From SZUA-36 sp963801195 (lineage in GTDB: Bacteria; Pseudomonadota; Gammaproteobacteria; Xanthomonadales; SZUA-36), in contig CAWDDX010000003.1 of assembly GCA_963801195.1 (NCBI GenBank), positions 558,001 through 622,000 of the forward strand: a stretch of 64,000 nt of DNA, written 5' to 3'. The position numbers were made by a program, and so were the translations under genes. This document shows positions 24,586 to 33,638 of the stretch, piece after piece (position 1 is the stretch's first letter; each line of letters opens with the position of its first letter). The notes below the pieces were generated by a model. It did no database searches. It saw only the letters and a program-made list of their open reading frames with translations, and was not told where the DNA came from.

Positions 24586-25275
24586 TCAGTCCACCACCGG
24601 GTAACAGGGATCGCCCCAGACCCGCTGGTGATCGTTCATCATCAGGTGTATCACGATGGGGACCACCTGTTCCATGATCTCGGCGCCCTGCGAAATCTGG
24701 CTGCGGTTGACGTGGCTGTTCCAGGTGGCGCCGCCGTGCAACAGCTGATTGCGCAGCGTGTACAGGCGCTCGAACATAACCCCCATGATCTTCAGGGTAT
24801 CCATCTTGCCCAACGCACGGCGCGCGGCCGCTTTGCTTTTTCTGAATGCCGACTGCCACTCCTCATCGCTCAGCAGACCGTTTTGGTAGTCCCAGAAGGG
24901 TTGAAATACGTACTGATTGTCAACCAGCAGGCGGATCGCACCGGAAAACCTGTTCCAGACCAACTCGTAAAGCAGGTGTTCGGAATCCGAATCGATCAAG
25001 CGGCCTAAAAAACCCTGGAACTGCGCCCGTTCAGAAGAATTCTGTCGATCGGGCACCTGGTTTGCATACGCCGCGTTGAAAGCGACCCAGAGGAAAATAA
25101 AACGGGCATCGTAGTCCTGCACTTCCTGCTCCGCCCGCTTCAGCCAGCTGAGTGCCCGGTGAACACGCAGGGATAATGAATGGGGAAACCGGTCACGTAT
25201 TTCACGGTGGCGGTTCTTCAGGCTCTGGTGGTCGAGAATCGTTCTGCCCCCCGGTTCTGTTGGTTGGTGATTCAT
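24586..25275 (-). CDS. HEPN-like helical protein
   Basis: This 229-residue, mostly helical protein carries RLYTLRNQLLHGGATW, an R-x4-H motif (Arg175, His180) followed by Gly, typical of HEPN ribonuclease-like or Apea-like domains. HEPN proteins occur as toxins, RNases in defence or regulatory partners. No MNT nucleotidyltransferase antitoxin is next to it; the downstream gene is the dehalogenase, 36 bases away. The role is unknown. Confidence 0.7.
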   Translation of the reverse strand: MNHQPTEPGGRTILDHQSLKNRHREIRDRFPHSLSLRVHRALSWLKRAEQEVQDYDARFIFLWVAFNAAYANQVPDRQNSSERAQFQGFLGRLIDSDSEHLLYELVWNRFSGAIRLLVDNQYVFQPFWDYQNGLLSDEEWQSAFRKSKAAARRALGKMDTLKIMGVMFERLYTLRNQLLHGGATWNSHVNRSQISQGAEIMEQVVPIVIHLMMNDHQRVWGDPCYPVVD

Positions 25276-25455
25276 TGCCTTTCAACTCTCAAGCCGAAAT
25301 GGCAAAACCCGAAATGCATGGGACACGGTCAGCAAAGCGCAGAAGAACTTTCGGCAAATTGACTGCGTAAGTCATCAGTGAATCATACTTCAATCCGGAC
25401 CGGATGAAGATTATTTTTGCATACGGGTTGAGCAAAACAGCAACTTGGCGCCGCC

Positions 25456-25791
25456 ATGCCGGTGCCGAAGCAAAGCGTCGTGTTCATCCTCCGGCAGTGG
25501 GTGGTTTTTGCCTTCCTCGTGCCGGGTTTGGGGGCCGGTTGGTATGAATCGGCCCCGGCGTCATGGCTGCTGCCGGGATTTATTCTGCTTGCTTTCGAGC
25601 GTGGCCGCTGGATTTCAAAACCCGTGATCGTGCTTTATGGCCGTCAGGCTGACGCCGTTGAGCCTTTTCATGCAAGTGAGAACAGCGAGCGGCAGTTGCA
25701 GGCGTCTGCTTGCCGCTGTTTGCTTCCTGGAACTAGAGTTGCAGACGGGTTGCGAGCGCTTCGAGCAGCTTTGCAACGTGTTCGCGGGTAG
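25456..25791 (+). CDS. Possible small membrane protein
   Basis: The N-terminal half contains two hydrophobic stretches (VVFILRQWVVFAFLVPGLGA and ASWLLPGFILLAFE), then charged residues. The C-terminal third runs antisense over the end of the FMN-reductase gene and looks non-coding. No family is recognised. It could be a real small membrane protein of about 60 residues with a shifted end, or a chance frame. Confidence 0.25.
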   Translation: MPVPKQSVVFILRQWVVFAFLVPGLGAGWYESAPASWLLPGFILLAFERGRWISKPVIVLYGRQADAVEPFHASENSERQLQASACRCLLPGTRVADGLRALRAALQRVRG

Positions 25792-26269
25792 AAACATCCG
25801 TTAATTGACCGTTTTGATCAATGATACCGGCGGCACCGCCCACCATGACCGCAGGTTTGTTCAGTACTTCGGCGTTCAAGGCCAGCAGGGATTGCCGCAG
25901 GTGGTTTTGCGACCGGATTGTGCCAAAACGGCCGGTTGACGCGCCCATGATCGCGACCGGTTTGCGGTCAAATGGCTGGTCCGGCGCTCTCGACACCCAG
26001 TCGATGGCGTTTTTCAACACGCCAGGGATCGAATAGTTATACTCCGGCGTCGCTATCAGCACGGCATCCGCAACCGCTATTTGTTTACGGAGCAGGGCAA
26101 CCGATGAAGGGTAGCCAGTTTCGCGGACGTCTTCGTTATACAACGGCAACTCGATGGAGGCCATCCGGATCACCATGCCTTCCGGTGCGAGTTCCATGGC
26201 CGCACTCAACAGAGCCGTGTTGAATGATTTACGTCTTAAACTTCCTGAAATTCCCAAAATTTCGATCAA
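25733..26269 (-). CDS. NADPH-dependent FMN reductase (ChrR/YieF-like)
   Basis: This 178-residue flavodoxin-like protein shows ISGSLRRKSFN (phosphate loop for FMN), TPEYNYSIPGVLKNAIDW (flavin-contacting loop) and IMGASTGRFGT. These match quinone/chromate reductases such as ChrR. It would use NAD(P)H to reduce quinones or other acceptors in the cytosol. The length is normal. It is divergent from the VOC gene. Confidence 0.9.
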   Translation of the reverse strand: MIEILGISGSLRRKSFNTALLSAAMELAPEGMVIRMASIELPLYNEDVRETGYPSSVALLRKQIAVADAVLIATPEYNYSIPGVLKNAIDWVSRAPDQPFDRKPVAIMGASTGRFGTIRSQNHLRQSLLALNAEVLNKPAVMVGGAAGIIDQNGQLTDVSTREHVAKLLEALATRLQL

Positions 26270-26555
26270 AATACTGTCTCCACTGGTTTAGCGTGGCCGG
26301 AATGTACCACGCGATTCTTTGTTCAACCCCCTGATTCTACATGGTCATGGCCTTTCCTTTACCCTGTGTCCGTTTTCCCGGCCGCACATAGACACTGGTA
26401 TTGCCTTACTTTCCCCCGTTTTGCTATGAAACCGGGTAGCGGACCATGGCGGGGTCAGCTTGTTTAAATATAAGCTTAAACCCAGCTTTGATCTGGTCGG
26501 GAAAACCATCAACTGGTAAAGTGGGCGCCCGGGTGTGAAAAAAGGAAATTCCAGT

Positions 26556-26936
26556 ATGCACAAGAGCCAACTTGCCGGATTTATCATTGACTGTCAAACC
26601 GATGATCTCGATGAGTCTGCAACCTTCTGGTCGCAGGCTCTGGGGCTTGAGGCACAGTTGGATCCAGGCAGCGATGAGTCCAAATACCGTCGTCTGGTCA
26701 CCGACCCGGAGGACGTGGTCATCGAAGTGCAGAAGGTCGAGCATGACAGCCGCGTTCACCTGGATATTGAAACCGACGATATCGAAGCGGAAGTCGCGCG
26801 TCTTGAAAGCCTGGGCGCGAGCCGTATCAAGAATTTTGACAGATGGGTTGTCATGGAGGCGCCCAACGGTCAGCATTTCTGCGTCGTCAGGCCCCAGCGC
26901 GCCAATTTTGATCAAACCGCGAACAACTGGGAATAG
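26556..26936 (+). CDS. VOC-family (glyoxalase/bleomycin resistance-like) protein
   Basis: This 126-residue protein has the beta-alpha-beta-beta-beta arrangement of a single-chain VOC domain: DDLDESATFWSQALGLEAQ, RVHLDIETDDIEAEVARLESLGA and VMEAPNGQHFCVVRPQ. Glu in such strands and His in VHLDIE usually bind metal. The function is unknown. The start ATG at 26556 has AGGAA eight bases upstream; an in-frame GTG at 26535 is less likely. Confidence 0.85.
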   Translation: MHKSQLAGFIIDCQTDDLDESATFWSQALGLEAQLDPGSDESKYRRLVTDPEDVVIEVQKVEHDSRVHLDIETDDIEAEVARLESLGASRIKNFDRWVVMEAPNGQHFCVVRPQRANFDQTANNWE

Positions 26937-27103
26937 CCATCACGCGGGTCTGTATTGATTACCCGAACTGACCATTGAAATGAATTGCTTGAGTCGCTGG
27001 CGAACCGGGCCAATGCGCCCGGTCCGTTGATTCAGGGCAAATTAATGGACACCTTCATGAATGGGGCGCCCCGTCGAGTTTCCCGTTTTCCTGATTTTAC
27101 CGG

Positions 27104-27472
27104 TCAATAAATGTCGTAACCGGACCTTGAGAGGTTCTCCGAACAGTTCCGGAGACGCGCCATCAGCTTGGCCGGTACCGAATCCGGATCAGACTGGGCA
27201 TCCCGCCAGGTATCCCAGGCCGCGCCAAAAGCGGCGGCATTCTTGGCCGTGCCCATCCAGTACATGGATTCCAGGTTATGGCTTTGTAGCGGCATCGCCA
27301 CGCGTGCGTGATAACCATGGGCATCTGCCCACTGGGTATTGAAATCATTCACGATCACCATGTATTCGGAAAAAGAACACTGGTCAGTGAGTTTTAACTC
27401 GATCACATCCATGTATTCGGCAGAGGCCAGCGAGGGAGTCAGAAACAATATTATTAGCCATAGTTTTTTCAT
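27104..27472 (-). CDS. Small exported protein of unknown function
   Basis: This 122-residue protein has a clear signal peptide (KKLWLIILFLTPSLASAEY). The mature part has two cysteines (DQCSFSEY, LRNCSENL) that could pair, and an acidic, aromatic-rich middle (MYWMGTAKNAAAFGAAWDTW). I do not recognise a family; the pattern resembles small ferredoxin-like fold (dimeric alpha/beta-barrel) proteins, but this is weak. AAGG precedes the start. Confidence 0.65.
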   Translation of the reverse strand: MKKLWLIILFLTPSLASAEYMDVIELKLTDQCSFSEYMVIVNDFNTQWADAHGYHARVAMPLQSHNLESMYWMGTAKNAAAFGAAWDTWRDAQSDPDSVPAKLMARLRNCSENLSRSGYDIY

Positions 27473-27722
27473 TGTTGCACCTTGTTATAGCGTGGTTGAC
27501 GAAACGCGGGATAGTGTCCTGTTCGACTAAGTATAGGCGAAGAAGTATAGACACGGAATTTGCAAAGTTTTTCAGGTGGCGCAGTGGATCGGAAAATCAA
27601 ATTAAAAATATGTGCAGCGTGTCAAACTGGTGGTCTGGGGGTATAAACTAGCTTGTGATGTTGTACAGCAGTAAATAAGCATGGGGTCAGCGGGACGCGC
27701 CCCGGAAAACTGGAGTAATGAA

Positions 27723-28829
27723 TTGCCAATCAGACAGGCCGAAGACCGGGATCTGGATGAACTGGTGACGCTGGAAGAAGCCAGTTTCAGTGCCGACCGG
27801 CTAAGCCGCCGCCGTTTTCAGCACTGGATCAAGGCCAGCAACCGTGTCTTCCTGGTGGTTGAAAAAGACCGTCGGGTTCTGGCCTATGGACTGGTGTTGC
27901 TGCACAAGGGCACACGCCTGGCGCGTTTGTATTCAATCGCGGTATCGGGCCAGGCGCGAGGCCAGGGTATCGGCAGGGAACTTCTGCTGGCGCTGGAGCA
28001 GGCGGCCACCGAGAAGGGCCGGCTTGCGATGCGTCTCGAAGTAGCCAAGGACAACCAGAGTGCGATCAAGCTTTACCAGCGCATGGGTTACCGCTCCTTT
28101 GGCGAATACCACGATTATTACACCGATCACGGTGATGCGCTGCGTATGCAAAAGCGCATACGCCGCATCGATCCGGGACAGGTTTTGCACCAGGTTCCGT
28201 GGATTCAGCAATCCACCGAATTCACCTGTGGCCCCGCATCGCTGTTGATGGCCATGGCCAGCCTGGATAAATCAATCAGGCCCAGCCAGGCGCTGGAACT
28301 CGACATATGGCGCGAGGCAACCACGATATTCATGACCTCCGGCCACGGTGGAACCCATCCACTGGGACTGGCCCTGGCAGCCAAAAAACGTGGCTTTGAC
28401 GTTAGCGCCTATGTCAGCACCAACAAACCCCTGTTCCTGGAAGGCGTACGTAACGAAAAGAAAAAAGAAATCATGCGCACGGTCGATAAGCAGTTCCGCG
28501 AGCGGGCGAAAAAGGAAAAAATCAGGGTCACTGTCACCGACCTGACACAAAAACAGATCGCCCGGGCACTTGAACACCGACACGCTGTAATCATATTGAT
28601 CAGCACCTACCTGATGGATGGAAGAAAAACACCCCATTGGGTCACGGTGACGGGCATGGACGAGGACTGTATCTATGTTCATGACCCGGATGTGAACGAA
28701 AATTTACAGGACGCCCTGGATTGCCAGCACATCCCGGTCGCAAGGGAAAATTTTGCCAGGATGTCGACTTTTGGTAACGACCGGTTGCGTACCGGGATAA
28801 TCTTGAACAAACCAGCAAAGGAAAAGTAG
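27723..28829 (+). CDS. GNAT acetyltransferase fused to C39-like cysteine peptidase
   Basis: Residues about 1-145 are a GNAT domain (LYSIAVSGQARGQGIGRELL as the acetyl-CoA loop; DNQSAIKLYQRMGY). Residues about 155-365 are a C39-type papain-like peptidase: Gln163 and Cys169 in IQQSTEFTCGPASLLMA, His305 in TPHWVTVTGMD and Asp321 in YVHDPDVN form a complete set. There is no transporter domain, unlike bacteriocin exporters. I start at TTG 27723 with GGAG eight bases upstream, because GNAT proteins begin at this point; ATG 27681 is the alternative. The RimK-like gene follows 3 bases after the stop. Together they look like a peptide- or protein-modifying unit. Confidence 0.85.
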   Translation: MPIRQAEDRDLDELVTLEEASFSADRLSRRRFQHWIKASNRVFLVVEKDRRVLAYGLVLLHKGTRLARLYSIAVSGQARGQGIGRELLLALEQAATEKGRLAMRLEVAKDNQSAIKLYQRMGYRSFGEYHDYYTDHGDALRMQKRIRRIDPGQVLHQVPWIQQSTEFTCGPASLLMAMASLDKSIRPSQALELDIWREATTIFMTSGHGGTHPLGLALAAKKRGFDVSAYVSTNKPLFLEGVRNEKKKEIMRTVDKQFRERAKKEKIRVTVTDLTQKQIARALEHRHAVIILISTYLMDGRKTPHWVTVTGMDEDCIYVHDPDVNENLQDALDCQHIPVARENFARMSTFGNDRLRTGIILNKPAKEK

Positions 28830-28832
28830 GGC

Positions 28833-30287
28833 ATGTTAAATACGTTGATCGTGGTGGATGACAAAAAACTGCTCTCCAGCGCCGAACTTTCCGCCATCAG
28901 TTTTGAGCAGTACCTGTCGGACTACCCGAAAAAGGACGAGAGAAAAACCCGCGTTATCAATCTGTGTGACACGGCTATCTACCTGAGTCGGGGTTACTAT
29001 TGTTCGCTGTTGGCGGAAGCGCGCCAGCACAAGGTATTGCCCAGCGTAAACACCATCAACGATTTACGTGATGCCAGTGATGTCACAGCCTTTGACTTCG
29101 GCCTCACCGCATCCATCGTGGACAGCGAGGATATCGCCGAAGGTCAGGTCATCAACCTGGCAGTCTATTTTGGCTGGACGGAAAACGAAGCGTGGAAAAA
29201 GGTAGCGCGCATCGCGTTCGACCGCTATCCCTCACCCATCCTGATGGTGGAACTGAGCCGCGATCGCGACGGCGTTCAACTCGGCATCAGGGGCGCCTGC
29301 TTCAGCCAGTTGGACGCGGAACAGCAAAAGACCTTTTTGGCCCGGCTGGATAACTTTACCCAGAAAGTATGGCGACAGCCTGCACAGCGCAAACACCGCT
29401 GGGAAATGGCAATCCTCATCGACCCCCATGAGGCCAACCCACCGAGCGACAAGGAGGCCATCAACCGCTTTATCAGGGCGGCCGCAAAAGTCGGCATCAA
29501 TGCCGAGACCATCACGTCCGGCAAAAAGTCCCAGATCCTGCAATACGATGCCCTGTTTATCCGCGAAACAACGGCCATCAATCATCCCACCTATCGCCTG
29601 GCCCGCAAGGCTGAACAGGAAGACCTGGTCGTCATCGACGACTCGACCTCCATACTTCGGTGCTGCAACAAGGTCTTCCTGCACGATGCCTTTTCCTATA
29701 ACAACGTGCCCTCGCCTAAAACCGTGGTCATGGCCGGCTACGGCGACAGCCAGATGGGGGAAGTGGAGACATCGCTGGGTTACCCGATGGTGCTGAAGAT
29801 GCCGGAAGGTTCATTTTCACTGGGTGTTTTCAAGGTGGAAAATCGCCAGGAGCTGAAAGCCAAACTGGCCGAATTGTTTGCCGACTCCGCCCTGGTGCTG
29901 GCGCAGGAATACCTCTACACGGAATTCGACTGGCGCGTCGGCGTACTCAACAACCGGGCCATCTACGCCTGCAAGTACCACATGGCGAAAGACCACTGGC
30001 AGATCTACAACCACGGCGCCAAGCGCAACATCGGCGGCGGCTGGGAGACCATGCCGACGTTTGAAACACCACGAGCGGTGCTTGATGCCGCGTTAAAATC
30101 CTGCGCCATCATCGGCAAGAGCCTCTACGGGGTGGATATCAAGCAGAAAGACGACCGGGTGTACGTGATCGAGGTGAATGACAATCCGAGCATTGAACAC
30201 GATGTCGAAGACCGCTACCTCGGCAACGAGTTGTACATGCAGATCATGCAGGAATTCGCCAACCGCCTGGAGCAGCGCGGGAGGTAG
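28833..30287 (+). CDS. RimK-like ATP-grasp ligase with N-terminal extension
   Basis: This 484-residue protein has an N-terminal region of about 190 residues of unknown fold, a Rossmann-like preATP-grasp part (190-275) and an ATP-grasp domain (about 280-475). The nucleotide-binding Lys is in YPMVLKMPEGSFSLGV (Lys322), and the metal site is VIEVNDNPSIEHDVED (Glu447, Asn449, Asp450, Asn451). RimK-type enzymes ligate amino acids to carboxylates, for example glutamate tails on ribosomal protein S6 or glutathione-like peptides. The N-terminal extension and the coupled GNAT-C39 gene mark a separate subgroup whose product is unknown. Confidence 0.87.
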   Translation: MLNTLIVVDDKKLLSSAELSAISFEQYLSDYPKKDERKTRVINLCDTAIYLSRGYYCSLLAEARQHKVLPSVNTINDLRDASDVTAFDFGLTASIVDSEDIAEGQVINLAVYFGWTENEAWKKVARIAFDRYPSPILMVELSRDRDGVQLGIRGACFSQLDAEQQKTFLARLDNFTQKVWRQPAQRKHRWEMAILIDPHEANPPSDKEAINRFIRAAAKVGINAETITSGKKSQILQYDALFIRETTAINHPTYRLARKAEQEDLVVIDDSTSILRCCNKVFLHDAFSYNNVPSPKTVVMAGYGDSQMGEVETSLGYPMVLKMPEGSFSLGVFKVENRQELKAKLAELFADSALVLAQEYLYTEFDWRVGVLNNRAIYACKYHMAKDHWQIYNHGAKRNIGGGWETMPTFETPRAVLDAALKSCAIIGKSLYGVDIKQKDDRVYVIEVNDNPSIEHDVEDRYLGNELYMQIMQEFANRLEQRGR

Positions 30288-30304
30288 GCCGGGTTCCACG
30301 GTTT

Positions 30305-30640
30305 TCACTGGATGCTGGTACGCTGGTCTCCGCAGACGGCAACACCAAAACCATTGACGACTATCCGCAGCCGTTGCCGCTCAGCGCAAAGCACAAGGCC
30401 ATGATCACCCCGGGGGCAAGCCGTCGCAACGAGACGAAAATGAAAGAACAACTGAGCACCAAACAAGGGATCAATGACCTGCCCTTCGTCGAGGCAATGG
30501 AGCGCCTGGTGTGACAACCGACGGTCAATATCGAAGGTCTGCTCGGCGGTTACACCGGGCCGGGCGGAAAAACCGTTCTGGCGCGCATAGCCTGGGTGAT
30601 TGTAACGACCGGTGAACCGGTTGATATGAAACAGGGCTGC
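30305..30640 (+). pseudogene. Fragment of an M20-type dipeptidase gene
   Basis: The forward frame reads SLDAGTLVSADGNTKTIDDY and continues with PLPLSAKHKAMITPG. After an in-frame TGA at 30512-30514 it goes on with QPTVNIEGLLGGYTGPGGKT, which is the conserved central region of M20 dipeptidases. Both ends and all metal ligands are missing. It is a relic; the intact M20 gene at 33610-35025 belongs to a different subgroup. Confidence 0.7.
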
Positions 30641-30725
30641 AAAGGAAGGAGGAACTTATTCACTTCGAGAAAACCAATCCAAGCCCAAAAAAACGCTTGA
30701 TTCAGGGGTGGCGTCTATAATATGC

Positions 30726-30766
30726 CCTGACTTTTTGTCCTTACTTTTTGTGACTTTTTGTCAGGT
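30726..30766. repeat. CTGACTTTTTGT repeat cluster
   Basis: Three ACTTTTTG units lie between CCTGAC and TCAGG, giving an imperfect palindrome related to the AAAAAGTCAGG words at 52224 and 56221. Confidence 0.5.
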
Positions 30767-30828
30767 GATTCTTCATTGTTAAAGCATGACTTGCATATAG
30801 GGCACTCACACTCTTTTGCCAACACAAT

Positions 30829-32109
30829 TCACGGTCTGCCGCCCTTGCCGGCCTTCAACTGAATTTCAAACGTCTTGCTGTGTCCCTTGAAGCTGCCGTC
30901 CCAGATACTGCCAATTTTTACCTCCATTGAACCGTCTTTGGACCAGTCATAGCCGATGTCTTCGAGCCAGCGTTCGGGCAAAACCGCGCCAATCGTGTAG
31001 ACGTCGCCCTGCTCACCGAGCGGGGCGTCAAAGTACGGCCTGGAAACGTCCGGGTTATCCAGTCCATCGTAGGACGAAGGGTCATAACCCAGCCTTCGGT
31101 CCCGATCGAGGGTGTGGGTGGCAAGCTCCCTGCCATCGTTAAAAACGGTTACCTGCATGGAGTTCAGTGCAAAGTACCGCGTCACCGCGAACGAACCGTC
31201 CGTGGTCAGGCCACCAGCATTTATCGCGATCTCAAACTTCCCGTCCTGGCCCTTGCGGGGCGCGACGATGGTGTCCTCGTCGATGACGAACCGGTATACA
31301 GGCAGGCCGGACACTCCGGTTTGATGTGTCCGGGGATCACCGTATTCAAAAACCGGAAACAGCAAGAGCGGGTTCAGCGAGTACTTGCGGATATTCGTGC
31401 CTTTTTGGGGGTCGGGAAATACATGCAGGGAAAAATCGAGATGCGACCTCGGATAGCCGGTCTTGGTATAGGGGTCGAAACCGGCGAACGCGATGACATC
31501 ACCGGCCTTGAAAACATGATTGCCCATGAGGTCTTCAAAAGTTGCCGCATCACTATTCAAAACCTGCTTAGCCAGCGATGTCAAATAGTCCAGTGAACGG
31601 CTGTCTACGTGACGATAGCTCGTGTAGTAATCATGGTATTCATGCCCTTCATCATCGAAATAGGGTTTTCCCAGCGTATGTTTGAGGATGATTTTAATAC
31701 CGGTACTGTTCTTTGCGGCGGAAACCAGCAGTCCATCCTGGATGGCGTAAATTTTCTTCAGGTATGTTTTTGGCGCGCGGACCGTCCAGGATTTCCCATC
31801 CGCTGTTTCCACGTCACCGGCTTCCAACGGGGCATAGGCCACATCGATGGACAGATGGAAGTCGTTACGATCGTCGAATCGTCTTTCCCCAAATCCAAAA
31901 TAGGCAGCTTTCAGACCTTGCGGAATACTTTGTGCGCCACCGTCAAACGATTCCAGCGGAAAAACGGACGGGTGGTCTTGCAACTCGTACTGCAGGGAAT
32001 CGACTATGCTTTTGTAAGATTCAGCATCGATTTGCTGGGCGCTGACATTCGAATTGGTGATCGCGCAAAGGAACAGGAAATACAAACAATGGCGCCAGTG
32101 ATATTTCAT
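30829..32109 (-). CDS. Exported M23/LytM-like protein, probably altered active site
   Basis: This protein of 426 residues has a signal peptide (CLYFLFLCAITNSNVSAQQ). The middle resembles a LytM fold: KIILKHTL, TSYRHVDSRS (in place of Y-x-H), then GDVIAFAGFDPYTKTGYPRSHLDFSLH (in place of GxxIGxxGxTGxxxGPHLHFE). Where true M23 endopeptidases have H-x-H, this reads HLD, so one zinc ligand may be Asp or activity may be lost. A beta-rich C-terminal domain follows. The start is placed at ATG 32109, just before the signal peptide. It is divergent from the transglutaminase-TPR lipoprotein. Confidence 0.6.
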   Translation of the reverse strand: MKYHWRHCLYFLFLCAITNSNVSAQQIDAESYKSIVDSLQYELQDHPSVFPLESFDGGAQSIPQGLKAAYFGFGERRFDDRNDFHLSIDVAYAPLEAGDVETADGKSWTVRAPKTYLKKIYAIQDGLLVSAAKNSTGIKIILKHTLGKPYFDDEGHEYHDYYTSYRHVDSRSLDYLTSLAKQVLNSDAATFEDLMGNHVFKAGDVIAFAGFDPYTKTGYPRSHLDFSLHVFPDPQKGTNIRKYSLNPLLLFPVFEYGDPRTHQTGVSGLPVYRFVIDEDTIVAPRKGQDGKFEIAINAGGLTTDGSFAVTRYFALNSMQVTVFNDGRELATHTLDRDRRLGYDPSSYDGLDNPDVSRPYFDAPLGEQGDVYTIGAVLPERWLEDIGYDWSKDGSMEVKIGSIWDGSFKGHSKTFEIQLKAGKGGRP

Positions 32110-32311
32110 AAAATTTACCGATAAGGGGTTAATGTTGATTTGCGTATCCAGCAAGGACAAGGAAGTATACAGGCAAAGAAAAAACTTAAGAACTTAAGGG
32201 GTCGCCCCCTTTTCGCGTCTGTCGCAAAAATCTGTCGCTACGTGGTAAGTATGGTTCAAAAATACTGGAAGAGGTATATGCTAAGGCTATGCAAACACCT
32301 GTCGGGTCTGT

Positions 32312-33469
32312 ATGAACACACGTTGGCTGACATCCGTGTCACTGCTGATGCTGGTTGCTGGCTGCGCCACCCGGCCGGCCTCACTGGAGGTGACCCCACT
32401 GGCGCTGACCTTGGAAAGCGAGCGGTTTGGCGCTCCCCAGCCGGTCATTCCGGTTGAAGAAATCTTTCAATTATCCGACCAGCAGCAGGCGGAGTTCCTG
32501 GACTACTTTAATGGCGTAAAATTCAAGGATACGCCGGCGAACGAACGCGTGTGGAGTTACCTGCAGGCCATCACGCAGGACTTCAACTACCAGGGCGAAA
32601 CCTACACGGCCGAGGAAACACTGAGAAAGTCTTCGGGTAACTGCCTGTCCCTGGCGATCATAACGACGGCACTGGCCGGGCTGGTTGGGGTAGAAGCGGA
32701 TTATCAACTGATGGACTCCGCCCCCGTGTACGAGTCTCATGACAACATCGTGTATCGGGCACAGCACGTGCGCACCCGGCTGTACCAACCCAAGGGCGAT
32801 ATCACCGAGGGGGAATTTGTGCTAAGACGCTCAGGTCTGGTGATCGATTATTTTCCCAGCGAAGGAGACCGCTTTGTCAGTAACCTGAGCGAGGCCGATT
32901 ACCATGCCATGTACTACAACAACATGGCGGGTGAAGCCATCGCAAGGGAAGACTACAGTGCGGCCTACTGGTTGTTGCGAAAGTCGCTGGAACTGGTTCC
33001 GGACAACAGCGGATCAGTCAATGCGATGGCCGTCGTATTCCGGCGCACAGGCGACCTTGGCAAGGCAGAGGAAATCTACCGGTACGGTATCGAGAACCTG
33101 GATGATAAGGTCAGCCTGTTACGAAACTACCGGGTCCTGCTCGAACAGCAGGGACGTCATGACGAGGTCCGGGCGATCAACCAGCGACTCTCGCAGCTGG
33201 ATGACCCCAGCCCGTTTGACTGGCTGCAAGCGGGTCACGTTGCCTTTAACGAAGGGAACTTCGAGGAGGCGATCATGTTTTACAGGAAAGCGGCGAAAAT
33301 TGCCCCTTACCTGCACGAAAGCTATGCCGGCATGGCCAAGTCATACTACATGATTGGTAACCGCGAAGACGCCGAGCGCGAATTCCACAAAGCCCTGCAA
33401 TATGCTCACCGCTCTTCCACGCGATCCCTGTACGAGGCAAAGTTACAGGCACTCACCCACAACTTTTAG
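32312..33469 (+). CDS. Second transglutaminase-like/TPR lipoprotein
   Basis: This 385-residue protein has lipobox VAGC (Cys18), then a transglutaminase-like domain with RKSSGNCLSLAII (Cys111), RAQHVRTRLY (His152) and LVIDYFP (Asp179), and TPR repeats from about 195 on (for example YWLLRKSLELVPDNSGSV, FEEAIMFYRKAAKIAP). It shares the order and spacing of the lipoprotein at 5852-7000 but is clearly diverged, so they are paralogues and not a recent duplication. It is probably a periplasm-facing lipid-anchored protein; the substrate is unknown. Confidence 0.82.
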   Translation: MNTRWLTSVSLLMLVAGCATRPASLEVTPLALTLESERFGAPQPVIPVEEIFQLSDQQQAEFLDYFNGVKFKDTPANERVWSYLQAITQDFNYQGETYTAEETLRKSSGNCLSLAIITTALAGLVGVEADYQLMDSAPVYESHDNIVYRAQHVRTRLYQPKGDITEGEFVLRRSGLVIDYFPSEGDRFVSNLSEADYHAMYYNNMAGEAIAREDYSAAYWLLRKSLELVPDNSGSVNAMAVVFRRTGDLGKAEEIYRYGIENLDDKVSLLRNYRVLLEQQGRHDEVRAINQRLSQLDDPSPFDWLQAGHVAFNEGNFEEAIMFYRKAAKIAPYLHESYAGMAKSYYMIGNREDAEREFHKALQYAHRSSTRSLYEAKLQALTHNF

Positions 33470-33488
33470 CGTTCCGCGAATCGGGGGG

Positions 33489-33638
33489 CAGGGTATCGGG
33501 TCGGGTGCAGTAGCCAAATAAATGGGGTCAGAGTAAAGTGCCAGAGTAAACTGATAACGGTCGTTGATCACGCAGTAAGGTTACTCTGGCACTTTACTCT
33601 GACCCCATGTCAGGGTATCGGGTCGGGTGCAGTGGCCA
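33489..33638. repeat. Palindromic repeat between 28-bp direct repeats
   Basis: Perfect 26-base arms (33524-33549 and 33581-33606) with core GGGGTCAGAGTAAAG enclose a 31-base loop. The block is flanked by direct repeats 33489-33516 and 33611-33638 that match at 27 of 28 bases. The right copy is the last coding part of the M20 gene, so the 3' end of that gene appears duplicated on the far side of the palindrome. Confidence 0.85.
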
